DNA of 64,000 bases from JASHPR01 sp963795055 (GTDB lineage: Bacteria; Actinomycetota; Actinomycetes; Streptosporangiales; Streptosporangiaceae), in assembly GCA_963795055.1 (NCBI GenBank), contig CAWCGJ010000018.1, positions 363,654 through 427,653 on the forward strand. Reading direction: 5' to 3'. The notes under the pieces are model-generated. The model was not told where the DNA came from. It ran no database searches and saw nothing but the letters and a program-made list of their open reading frames with translations. This document shows positions 54,272 through 63,855 of this stretch, piece by piece. The translations under genes and the position numbers were made by a program. Numbering within the stretch: the first letter of the stretch is position 1; every line of letters begins with the position of its first letter.

Positions 54272-54525
54272 TCAATCCCGGCTCTCGCCCGGCGGCCGGA
54301 ACAGATAGAGCAGGAACCAGACCGGCACGATCACCAGCGCGCCGAGCAGCAGGTTCGGCAGCGCCCAGGCGAGCCCTGGCGCGCCAGGTCCTCGATCCGG
54401 TCGGGCGAAAGCCCGGCGGTCTTGATCAGCTCATCGGGGGTGATGCCGAAATGGGCAAGGATCGTCCCGACGATCAGCGAAGCGACCAGCACCTTGACCA
54501 GAGTGCGAGTGAGGCGGCTGAGCAT
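54272..54525 (-). CDS. DUF6460-like small membrane protein (frameshifted)
   Basis: About 84 residues: an N-terminal amphipathic/hydrophobic helix TRTLVKVLVASLIVGTILAH, a middle segment FGITPDELIKTAGLSPDRIE and, after an indel near 54375, a second hydrophobic span LAWALPNLLLGALVIVPVWF with LLYLFRPPGESRD at the end. Two membrane helices joined by a short polar loop. Small conserved proteins with this sequence occur across Rhizobiales; role unknown. It lies on the opposite strand to the transporter and 63 bases downstream of the AsmA gene on the same strand. Confidence 0.75.
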
Positions 54526-54588
54526 CCTGCGCCCCGTCGCGGGCGAAAACCCGCGCTGATTCGTGCGCGCGAATCATAAAGCAAAAAG

Positions 54589-56590
54589 TCAAAAGCCGCG
54601 CGCAGCAAGCACGCCTGCGCCGCACGGGCGGCTTGATTCGGGCGGCGCGGCGTCGCCGCGGCCGGCGGCGACGGCCGGCGTCGGCCGGCGGCCGGGCGGC
54701 GCCAGCAGTTGATCGATCACGGAGCGGACGGCGTCGCCGGCATTGTGCGGCTCTTGACGGCATCGAGCAGCGGCGCGGCCGCGCCCGAGTGGCGGATCAG
54801 GCTCTGCGGGTCCGGCAGCATGATCGGATCGTCCCACGGGCCCTGCACCACGAAGGGCAGGTCGAACTCGTTGGCGGTGGCGCTCGAGACCAGCGTCGCC
54901 GTGCCCTTGAGATCGAGATCGCGCGTCGGCACCGAGGCCTGGCCGCCGACCGCAAGCCGCACCGCCGGACCGTCGATATGCATGTCGTCGACCGACACCA
55001 TGCCCTGGTCGATCTTGAGGTTGAGCACGAGCTGGTCGAACGGCGTGCGGCCGGAGCGGAAATCGCCGTTGCCGGACAGCGGCCGGCGCTCGAGCCGGCG
55101 CAGCAATTGCTCGACATTGATGCCGGCCAGCGCGCCGTCATGGGCCGTTCAGGCTCGCCGTGCCGTTGAGCGTGTGGGTCACCGCCAGCACCGAATCGCC
55201 GGAGCCGTCGAGATTGAGCGTCAGGTTGCCGCGGCCTTCGAGCTTGTGCATGCCGAACACCTGGCCGAGGCAGTTGTCCAGATCGACATCGACGAATTGC
55301 ACGTGCGAGGTCACTTCGACGCCGCCGTCGGCGCTGGCGAGGCCGAGCGAGCCTTTGGCGACGCCGCCGAAGGCCTGCGATTCGCCGATCGTGACGTCGA
55401 GCTTGCCGTCGCGCATATTGGCGGCGACCGCGGTGCGGCCCAATTGCGCGTTGGCGATCTTGATGCTCGCCGCCGAGAGCCGCAGATCGAGATTGAAATC
55501 GGCGAAGCCGTCGAGCGCGATCGGCAGCTGGTCCCAGTTGCGCTCGTTGCGCGGCCAACAGCCGAATGCCGGAAACATAAGGCGTCAGGTCGAGCGCGTC
55601 GGCCGCCAGCGTGCCCTGCACCAGTGCGATGGCCGTCGGTCGAGAGCGTCAGCGCGCCTTCGGCGGTGTTGCCGTCGAGCTCGACATTGACGTTGGCGAG
55701 CGACATCGACGCCGCCGCCGATCGCTGCTCTGCGCCCGCAACGCGAAACGGCCGAAGCCGCCGAACGGCAGCTTGCTCTTGCCGGTCCAGCGCATGGCGT
55801 CGCGCAGCGACGGCGCATCGACGCTCAGCGTGCCTTCGATCTTCAGCGTCGGCTGGTCGCTCGCCGCGCCGTCGAAGGCGAGCTTGAGCGGCGCGCCGGC
55901 GAGCCGCACCTTGACGCCGGAGCGGTCGCCGGTCAGCGCCGCGAGGAAATCGCTGAGCGTCAGGCTGGCCTCGACCGGCTCGTCGTGCCAGACGAAATGG
56001 CCGTTGGCGCCGAAACTGCGCGAGATCGACGGCCAGGCGACCTGGAATTCGACGTTGTCGAGCCGCTCGGTGAGCCTTTGCCGGCGTCGTGCACGACGAT
56101 GGTGCCGTCGCTGGATGCCGATTTCCGAGAACGACGCGGTGCGGTCGGGATTGGGCTCGAGCGCGTGCGCAAGCGAGCCGATCAGGCCCGACCAGTTCGA
56201 CTGGCCGTCGGGCGAGAAGGTGACGTTGATCGTCGGCCGCACCAGCGTCACGTCGGCGATTTCGATGCGTCCGGCGAGCAGCGGGAAATAGCGCAGCCGC
56301 GCGGTCAATTCATCGGCGACCACGGCCGGCTCGCCGGTGCGGTCGTCGCCGAGCAGCACGTTGCGGAAGCGTCACGGTTCCGGACGGGAACAGCGACACC
56401 GAAACGTCGCCGCGCAAGCATCGGATCGAGGCCGGTGACGGCGTGGATTTCCTTGGCTCACCGCGTCGCGCACCGCCGCGGCCGGCATGAGAAAAGACAG
56501 CGCGATCAGCGTGACGAACGCCGCCGCAACCATGGCGGCAACGGCAATCGCGAGGCGTTTCAAGCCAGTAGCCGCGGTCACGGGACGCAT
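54589..56590 (-). CDS. AsmA family protein (frameshifted)
   Basis: About 666 residues. One N-terminal membrane anchor (LKRLAIAVAAMVAAAFVTLI) and a long periplasmic part built of AsmA-type repeats: VLLGDDRTGEPAVVADELTA, LRYFPLLAGRIEIADVTLVR, PTINVTFSPDGQSNWSG, RLDNVEFQVAWPSISRSFGA, LANVNVELDGNTAEGALTLS, NLTLNLDGSGDSVLAVTHTL, VPTRDLDLKGTATLVSSATA, ending PFVVQGPWDDPIMLPDP. AsmA-like proteins are bridge-type lipid carriers or assembly factors between inner and outer membrane. Switches near 56450, 56370, 56110, 56085, 55715, 55635, 55570, 55145 and 54755. Start MRPVTAATG at 56590. The alanine/proline-rich tail is typical. Confidence 0.85.
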
Positions 56591-56710
56591 TTCCGATGTT
56601 GCTTAAGCCAGTCGAAATATACCGGGCGGCAGGTACGCTGCAAACATGCTCGACATCTGTGTCGCTTTCGTGGCCGGCGCACGCCGCAAAGCACTCGCCA
56701 AATACTGGAT

Positions 56711-57526
56711 TTAAAACAAAAAATGGCCGCAGCGCCAGATCGCTTGACGCTGGCGCGGAGCCGGCCCGCGCTTAGCGGGCAGCAGCGCGAAGCGGCCGGG
56801 GCTCGATGTGCCTGCGCCACCTCGGCGATCATTTTGTTGATGATGGCCTGGCCGAACGAGTTGAAGTTTTTCGCCACCATGACGAAGGCGCCGGACCGCC
56901 GATGACGTTGTTGCGATAATAATTGTCGAGACCGCCCGGCGGATTGGTGTGGTCGGGATTCCACGACATCGGGTTGTCGCTGAGGATGACAAGGCCGTTG
57001 ATGGTGATGCCTTTGGCCACGGCCTCGTCGCGCAGCGCGGCGACGTCGCGGCCGGCATTGTTGGTGCCGTCGCCGGAGACGTCGATGGTGTGGCGCGCCG
57101 CCTCGATAGGGCGCTGTGTCGAGCTGCGCCATGGCGAATTCGATGCGCGCCGCTGATCGAGGTGCGGTCGGCGAACGAGCGCGGCGCCTCCAGCAGGCGA
57201 TCGCCAAAACCTTTCGCCGAATCCGGCGTCGCCGATCGTGCGTCCAGTCGATCACGACCTTCTGCGCGCCGACGCCGGACCACTCGACGAAGGTCAACGC
57301 CGATGCGGCCGTTGCGGCCGGAGCGGATGGCGTCGAGCACGCGCGGATCGGCGACGGCGGCGGCATAGCCCTCGCGCTGCAACTGGAATTTGGTGGCGTC
57401 GATGCTGCGCGACACGTCGGCGGCCAGCACCAGCAGCAGATCGACGTCTTCGGCGGCGCGCGCCGCCACGGGAACCAGGATGGCGGCCGCGACGAGCAAC
57501 GTCAGGAGGATCTTGATCGTGCGCAT
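56711..57526 (-). CDS. DUF1194 (VWA-like) secreted protein (frameshifted)
   Basis: About 270 residues with signal peptide MRTIKILLTLLVAAAILVPV, maturing after ARA. The mature domain is a von Willebrand A fold: VDLLLVLAADVSRSIDATKF contains the D-x-S-x-S metal-site motif (ADVSRS), followed by QLQREGYAAAVADPRVLDAI, LTFVEWSGVGAQKVVIDWT, IDVSGDGTNNAGRDVAALRD (the second metal-site loop), GITINGLVILSDNP and KNFNSFGQAIINKMIAEVAQ. This is the DUF1194 family, widespread and uncharacterised in Rhizobiales. Switches near 57295, 57235, 57145, 57100 and 56900. It follows the PAS kinase on the same strand after a short gap. Confidence 0.85.
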   Translation of the reverse strand: MRTIKILLTLLVAAAILVPVAARAAEDVDLLLVLAADVSRSIDATKFQLQREGYAAAVADPRVLDAIRSGRNGRIGVDLRRVVRRRRAEGRDRLDARSATPDSAKGFGDRLLEAPRSFADRTSISGAHRIRHGAARHSALSRRRATPSTSPATAPTMPAATSPRCATRPWPKASPSTALSSSATTRCRGIPTTPIRRAVSTIIIATTSSAVRRLRHGGEKLQLVRPGHHQQNDRRGGAGTSSPGRFALLPAKRGPAPRQRQAIWRCGHFLF

Positions 57527-57535
57527 GATCGCACC

Positions 57536-60426
57536 TCACCGAGGTTGCCGCCCGGCCCGGCGCAAGCCTCGACCGGCAAGTCTCGCCGAATTCCGCGGCG
57601 CGAGTACCATCGGACGACAGCCGCGTCGATAGCTCGGCCGCTTGCAGGCTAATTCGGCGACAACGCGGCTCGGCGGAAACGCGATCTCGACCAGCGTGCC
57701 GGCATTCGGCGCGCTCTTGATGCTGAAATTGGCGCGGTTGGCCTCGGCCAGCGCCTTGGTCAACGGCAGGCCGAGGCCGGTTCCGCCCGAGCCCCAGCTG
57801 CCCGACGTCGCCGTCTGGCGGAACGGCTCGAGCGCCGCCTCGATGTCTTTCTCGCTCATGCCGACGCCGGTGTCGCGCACGCGCAGCACCGCCTCGCCGC
57901 TGTCGGAGAACGCGGTCGACACGATGACCTGGCCGCCGGGGCCGGTGAACTTGATCGAGTTGGCCAGGAGATTGAGCACGATCTGGCGCAGCGACCGCTC
58001 GTCGGCGACGACCTGCGGCAGCGCCGGCGTCAGCGAGGTGCGGATGATGATGCGCGCGCGGTTGGCCTGCGGCTGCATGATGCCGACGCATTGCTGGGTG
58101 AGATCGTTGAGATTGACATTGGCGAAGGTGAGATCGAGCTGGCCGGTCTCGACCTTGGACAGATCGAGCAGGTCGTTGAGCAGCGAGACCAGATGCGTGC
58201 CGGCGGCGTGGATGTCCTTGAGATATTCGCGGTAGCGCTCGTTGCCGATCGGGCCGAAGCGCTCCGCCATGATGACTTCGGCAAAGCCGGTCATGGCGTT
58301 GAGCGGCGTGCGGATCTCGTGGCTGACCTTGGCGAGGAATTCGGCTTTGGCTGACGCCGACTTTCTGCGCCTCGCGCTTGGCGTCGTGCGTTGAGCTCGC
58401 GATTCGTTCTCGGCGGCGGCGAGCGCGAGTTCTGCTGCGCCGGCGGCCTACCGCGTTCGCCGTTGGTCAGGATCAGCGCCAGCGCCGAGGCGCCGTTCCA
58501 CGGCACCGTGAACAGCCGGCCTTCGACCGGCAGCGTGTCGCCGCGACGCGTCATGATCGACAGCGCCTGCGCGCCGCCGCTTTCCGCAAGCGCATCGGCG
58601 CCGGGCTCGGCGAACAGCGTGTTCAGGCCGCCGGCGGCTTCGAGCGCGTCGAGATCGTCGTAGCCGGTCAATTCGAGAAAATGCCGATTGGCGTAGAGCA
58701 GCGCGTCATGCCGATAGACCAGAACGCCGATCGGAATGCGATCGAGCAGCGATGGCTCGATGACGGCGGCCGGCGGCGCCTGCTCGGCGGCGCCGGTCGC
58801 TTCGGCCGCTGCGGGACGCTCGGCGTCAGTCATCGGTCGCGCGCGGCTCCTCGATGAGGTCGGCGCGGCAGCGGCTTCGGCGGCTTGGTCCGGCGGTTGC
58901 GGCGCTTCGGCCAGCGCGCCTTCGACACTGCGGCTCGGCGGCAGCGGGCTCCTCCGGCGTGCCGCGCAGCCGCGCCGTCAGTTCCTGCGCCAGTTCGCGA
59001 AACGCCTTGCGCTCGACCGGGCTGAGCGTCGGCGCCTTCGGTTCCGGCGGGCGGCATCTGACGAAACGGCACCACATTGGCCGCAGCCGGCGCGATATTC
59101 GAGCGCGGGACGCTCGCGCGACGCGCGTTGCCGCTTCGGCGCGGGCGCGGCTGCGAGGTGCGTTCGGCTGCGGCGGCTGCGGTCGCGCTGCGGTCGCCGG
59201 CATCCGGGCTGGCTCCGGCGCCGGCCATGAAGCCGATCGGCCGCTCGCGGCGCGCGCGCGCCAATTGGTTGATGCGGTCAACGTCGCGGCAGACGCCGAA
59301 GCCGCGATAGCCGCGAAAGCTGCGGTCGCGATCGAACACCGGAAGGCCCGACAGTTCGACCGGCAGCCGCTCGCTGGCATTCGTCCACCGGCCAGGAAAT
59401 GACGATGCCGCTCCAGGTCTCGCGGCTCGCGACCGCGCGCGCGACCTGATTGTCCGGATCGAGCTTCAGCTCGGCTGCGATCTCGCTCCACGGCCGGCCG
59501 AACGCCGCCATGGTGCGCGGTCCGACCAGCTCGATGAATTCATCGGAGCCGACGACGAAGCGGCCGTCGGCATCCATCTGCCAGACGAACCGCAACGGAT
59601 GACGCCGTTCGCACGATCGGCTCCGCGCGGTGTCGGAGCGGTTCGCGGACGGCTGGCGGCTGCGGCGGTCGCCGGCGATCGCGGCGCCTGGCGGTGCGGC
59701 AGCGGCGTTCGACGCGACGGGCTGCGCCGCCGGCGCTGCGTCGTGCGTGCCAGCCTGCGGTCGGCGACGAGCTACCGGCACGGCAGCTCGCTCGCTGCCG
59801 AGCACGTCGCCGATGACCTCGAGCGCATCGCGTCTGCGCCGATGCGCGCCGTGCCGCTGGCGCTGCCGGCTTCGAGCGCCTTCGCGGCGAGCGCCTCGAT
59901 GCCGAGCGCCGACAGCGTGGTTGCGCCGCCGAGCCGGTGCTGCGCCGCCGCGTTGGCGTGAACCAGCGCGCCGTCCGGCGCAAACACCGCGAGCGGCTCG
60001 TCGCCATCGGCGAACAGCCGGCGCACGCGCTCGCGCAAGCGGCAGCGCCGGTCCTGCCGGCTCGGTCGCGGCGACCAGGACCGCGGCCGTGCCGTCGGCA
60101 AGCACGATGCGCGAGCAGGCGCAGGTCAGCGCGCGGCCGAAGCCCGCGCCAAAGCCGCGCAGCCGTTCGAGCCGCTCCTGGGCCGGCCGACGGCAGCGTG
60201 CGGCAAGGCGGATGATTTGCGCGGCGGCCGGGTTCGTTGGCGTCGAAGCGGCGCTGCACGCATTCGGCGCGTATCGGCGGCGCCAAAGATCGCCGCGCCG
60301 ACGGCATTCGCCCACAGCATGCCGCGATCCGTCGGCGCTCCACAGCCAAGCCGGCCATGCGCTCGTCGCCAGCGCCGCAAGTCGCGGATCACGCAATAGG
60401 GCGAGCTCTGACTCCACAATCGGCAT
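57536..60426 (-). CDS. PAS-domain sensor histidine kinase, PdhS/PleC/DivJ-like (frameshifted)
   Basis: About 960 residues, apparently cytosolic. N-terminal PAS-like segments (LLRDPRLAALATSAWPAWLW, then EPLAVFAPDGALVHANAAAQ, then FVWQMDADGRFVVGSDEFIE and VFDRDRSFRGYRGFGVCRDV), a low-complexity Ala/Pro linker, another PAS (PIGVLVYRHDALLYANRHFL), and the kinase core. After the H-box, MTGFAEVIMAERFGPIGNER and YREYLKDIHAAGTHLVSLLN are almost word for word the PdhS/PleC/DivJ class that controls DivK and cell-pole identity. N-box IVLNLLANSIKFTGPGGQVI, G boxes RVRDTGVGMSEKD and GSGGTGLGLPLTKALAEANR. About a dozen frame switches between 58360 and 60330. Start taken at 60426 (MPIVESEL). Confidence 0.85.
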
Positions 60427-60630
60427 GCGACGGAACTCGTTGCCTAAGGAATTCTTAATAATGCGGGCGCGCGCTGCGGCGTCCATGGCGCGCAGCCGCT
60501 CGGCGGCCGGCCAAGGCGGGATAACCTTAATCGCGGCGCCCGATGGCCTGGCGGCGCGCCGTTTGGGCCTTGCATGTCCGACGGCGAATTCGCGCTAGGA
60601 TCGGCCGCCGGCGCGATGAGGAGCAGCACC

Positions 60631-61015
60631 ATGGCCAAGGATCCGTTCGAGCAATTTGCAATCCCGAACGAGATGCGCGCGTTCGCCGAGCAGAGCGTGG
60701 CGCAGGCCCGCAAGGCCTTTGAAGGCTTCATCCAGGCGGCCAACCAGGCCATGGGCCAGATGCAAGGCCAGGCCCAGGCGGCGCACAGCGGCGCCAGCGA
60801 AATCGCGCAGAAGTCGATGACATATGCCGAGCAGAACGTGGCGGCGACGTTCGATTTCGCGCAAAAGCTGATGCGCGCCAAGGACGCCGCCGAGGTGATG
60901 GGGCTGCAGTCGGAATATCTCGGCCGGCAGATGCAGGCGCTTTCGGCCCAGGTTCAGGAGCTCGGCCAAAGTGCCGCCAAAATGGTCGGTGGATGCTGCC
61001 AAGCCTAAGACCTGA
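60631..61015 (+). CDS. Phasin family protein 1 (one frameshift near the end)
   Basis: About 128 residues, helical and amphipathic: MAKDPFEQFAIPNEMRAFAE, QSVAQARKAFEGFIQAANQA, SEIAQKSMTYAEQNVAATFD, FAQKLMRAKDAAEVMGLQSE. Phasins coat polyhydroxyalkanoate granules and keep them dispersed. GAGGAG lies before ATG 60631. One extra G near 60988 makes the given frame end at 61008; without it the protein ends KMVVDAAKPKT with TGA at 61013-61015, the usual basic phasin tail. Followed 264 bases later by a second phasin. Confidence 0.9.
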
Positions 61016-61082
61016 TTGCGCCGCGGCATCGCTGCGTCGCTGAGCGCAAAAATCACAATATTTCAATCACTTAATTATATTT

Positions 61083-61113
61083 GTGCAATGCAATAATTTC
61101 TATTGCAATGCAC
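61083..61113. promoter_or_regulatory. TGCAATGCA palindrome upstream of phasin 2 (possible PhaR operator)
   Basis: Arms GTGCAATGCAATA (61083-61095) and TATTGCAATGCAC (61101-61113) around ATTTC, with one mismatch between arms, inside a local AT-rich patch. GCAATGCA occurs in each arm. PhaR repressors of alphaproteobacterial storage genes bind TGCA-rich palindromes near phasin promoters, so an operator is a reasonable reading. Confidence 0.55.
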
Positions 61114-61279
61114 CAAAAAAGTTGTTATATAGTCTTCGGAAGGCCCGGGCTTGGCAATGTGTACGGCGTTCGGCCGCGGGGTCGAGAATGTCAGGCCACG
61201 CGCAACGGGCGGCGAGGCCAGTGAAAACTTCTCAGTGAGACAGCCCAAGAGCAACGAGCAAAACCAAGGACACAGTGTC

Positions 61280-61778
61280 ATGGCGGAAGCCACAACTACA
61301 CCCCCCGAAAGTGAAGACGAGCAAGCCCGCAACGGGCGCGTTCGAAATGCCGAAATTCGAAATGCCGAAGTTTGAAATTCCGAAGGTCGAAATGCCGGCC
61401 GCCTTCCGCGAATTCGCCGAGCGCGGCGTCGCGCAGGCCAAGGACACCTACGAGAAGATGAAGGCCGCCGCCGAAGAGGCGACCGACGTGCTGGAGACCA
61501 CCTATTCGACCGCCACCAAGGGCGCCTCCGACTACGGCCTCAAGGTGATCGAGGCGGCGCGCGTCAACACCAATGCGGCGTTCGATTTCTCCGGCGAACT
61601 GATCACGGCGAAGTCGCTGTCGGAAGTGATCGAGCTGTCGAGCGCGCATGCGCGCAAGCAGTTCGAGACGCTGACCGCGCAGAGCAAGGAACTCGGCGCG
61701 CTGGCGCAGAAGGTCGCCACCGAGACCGCCGAGCCGATCAAGAGCGGCATGAACAAGGCGTTCAGCAAGGTCGCCTAA
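61280..61778 (+). CDS. Phasin family protein 2 with [FV]E[MI]PK repeat (frameshifted at C-run)
   Basis: About 165 residues. Start MAEATTTPP, then after a C-run at about 61301-61306, one base too long, PKVKTSKPATGAFEMPKFEM. Four tandem tetrapeptide-like units FEMPK, FEMPK, FEIPK, VEMPA precede the phasin helices: FREFAERGVAQAKDTYEKMK, AAEEATDVLETTYSTATKGA, ARVNTNAAFDFSGELITAKS, LSEVIELSSAHARKQFETLT. Ends IKSGMNKAFSKVA. This is the classical granule-coating phasin; the repeats form an extended N-terminal arm. AAGGACAC lies before the ATG. A strong terminator follows at 61825. Confidence 0.92.
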
Positions 61779-61824
61779 GTCGGCCGCCTTCGCGGTCGCG
61801 TTCCAACGCGTTAAGCGTGAGGGG

Positions 61825-61855
61825 AAAGCCCGGGTTTGCGCCCGGGCTTTTGCTT
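61825..61855 (+). terminator. Rho-independent terminator after phasin 2
   Basis: AAAGCCCGGG and CCCGGGCTTT form a ten-pair stem around TTTGCG, followed by a short T-rich run (TGCTTTG). It lies 47 bases after the phasin stop. Confidence 0.85.
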
Positions 61856-61946
61856 TGTCGTCGCGCGCCTTGCCGACTCGGCCTATCAGCCTTGCCAAAA
61901 TGAGCGTTGCCCATAGGTTCCGCGCGCTTGCCGACCGCGAGCCCGT

Positions 61947-62023
61947 GCAGCTGTAGCTCAGTTGGTTAGAGCGCCTGACTGTGGATCAGGAGGTCGGTGG
62001 TTCGAGTCCACCCAGCTGTACCA
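61947..62023 (+). tRNA. tRNA-His (GTG)
   Basis: Acceptor strands GCAGCTG and CAGCTGT, D arm TAGCTCAGTTGGTTAGAGC, anticodon stem CCTGA/TCAGG with loop CTGTGGA (anticodon GTG, reads CAC), T arm GGTGG-TTCGAGT-CCACC, discriminator A and encoded CCA. The acceptor stem has one G-T pair at its end, in line with the extra 5' G of tRNA-His. Confidence 0.95.
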
Positions 62024-62275
62024 GCCAGACCAGCGAGGATTACCGCAATTCTGCCATGAGGCACGTCGCCATGCGCCGCGGCCTTCGTCGCCGTGCGGAT
62101 GAGGATCGGCGCTTCAATTTCTTCGAATTCAAGCGGTGGCGCAGCCGAATTGCCGGCTCCGACGACACCGCGTGTCATGAATTGGGCCTTGGTTTCTTGG
62201 GCTTGCTCCGTTGCCGTGCTCCGATGACAATATCACGGCGTGGCCTTCGTTTCCTCGTTCATGGAGGTTGAACTC

Positions 62276-63840
62276 ATGTCGGGCATCCATCACGTCACCG
62301 CGATTTCCGGCAAGGCTGCGCGCAATCTGGATTTCTATGCACGCGTCATCGGGCTGCGCTTCGTCAAGAAGACAGTGAACTTCGACGATCCGGGCACCTA
62401 TCATCTCTATTATGGCGACCGGGTCGGTCATCCTGGGACCATCCTCACGTTCTTTCCGTGGGAGCACGCGGCGCCGGGGCGCGGCGGCGTCGGCCTGGCG
62501 CAGCAGACGACATTCCGCGTGCCCGCGAGCGCGATCGGCTATTGGACGCACCGGTTGGTCGAAAATGGCGTCGCGCATGAAGCGCCAGAAAAGCGCTTTG
62601 GCGAGACGGCGCTGTCATTCACCGATCCTGACGGCATGAGTCTCGCGCTGGTCGGCGTTGCCGGGGCCGAAGCCGAGCCGGCATGGAACGCCGGCAACAT
62701 TCCCGTCGAACATGCGGTGCGCGGCTTTCACGGCGTCACGCTGATGGTCGAAGACGCGGCGCGAACCGCCGCGGTGCTGACCGATGTTTTGGGATTCAAG
62801 GACGGCGGCCGTGACGGAACGCTTTCCCGCTTCCGTGCCAGCGAAGCGGTCGGCGGCATTATCGATATTCGCCAAGCAAAGGGTTTCTTGCCCGGGCAGC
62901 TTGGCCGCGGCTCGGTGCATCACATCGCGTTCCGCGCCGCGGACGACGCGAGCCAGGCGGCGATGGCGCAAAAGCTCGTCGCCGATCTCGGCTTGCGGCC
63001 AACCCATCAGCTCGACCGGCAGTATTTCCGCTCGGTTTATTTCCGCGAGCCGGGCGGCGTTCTGTTCGAGATCGCGACCGATGCTCCGGGCTTCGCCGTC
63101 GACGAGCCGGTCGAAACGCTGGGCCACGATCTAAAACTGCCGCCGTTTCTCGAGGCGCGGCGCAAGGAGATCGAAGCGGCGCTTCCCGACTGCCGCCGGC
63201 GAACGGAGAGCCTGAACGCCCCGGCCTTCATTCATCGCTTCGAACCCGGCGCGGGCCCGAGCGCAGCCATTGCTGTTGCTGCACGGCACAGGCGGAGACG
63301 AGAGCGATCTCATGCCGCTCGGCCGCAGATCGCGCCCGTAGCGCCGTTGCTGTCGCCGCGCGGAAAAGTGTTCGAACACGGCATGCCGCGCTTTTTCCGG
63401 CGCTTTGCCGAAGGCGTCTTCGACGAAAACGACGTGCGTCACCGCGCGCAGGAACTCGACGACTTCATCAAGAGGCGCGGACCCAATACGGCATCGTTAC
63501 GCCGATCGCGCTCGGCTATTCGAACGGCGCCAATATTGCCGCGGCGCTGTTGCTGCTGCACCCGCAAACGCTGGCCGGCGCCATTTTGTTGCGGGCAACG
63601 CTGCCGTTGTCGCAAACCACCCCAGTCGACCTAACCGGCAAGCCGGTCCTGATCGATTCCGGCGCGCGAGACCCGATGATGTCGCCGGGAGGCGCTGGTT
63701 GTTTGGCGGCGTGCTTGCAGCAATATGGTGCTAGTGTCGAGCATCACACTTTGCCAAGCGGCCATGAATTGTCGCAGGCCGACGTCACGATTGCGCAAGC
63801 TTGGCTGCGATCGCACGCGCAGCCGAAGGCCGGGAATTGA
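62276..63840 (+). CDS. Ring-cleaving dioxygenase (VOC, MhqO-like) fused to MhqD-like esterase (frameshifted)
   Basis: About 520 residues in two parts. Residues 1-310 are a two-module VOC dioxygenase: MSGIHHVTAISGKAARNLDF (first iron ligand His), FVKKTVNFDDPGTYHLYYGD, EHAVRGFHGVTLMVEDAART, GRGSVHHIAFRAADDASQAA and VYFREPGGVLFEIATDAPGF (last ligand Glu), as in MhqO/LinE-type hydroquinone dioxygenases. A linker (FHRFEPG-like) joins an MhqD-type carboxylesterase: LLLLHGTGGDES rebuilt across a switch near 63270, PLLSPRGKVFEHGMPRFFRR, nucleophile IALGYSNGANIAAALLLLHP, and HTLPSGHELSQADV with the catalytic histidine. Further switches near 63330, 63476. GGAGG precedes ATG 62276. Encodes quinone/catechol detoxification in one chain. 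Confidence 0.85.
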
Positions 63841-63855
63841 CAGGGGAGACTTCCG

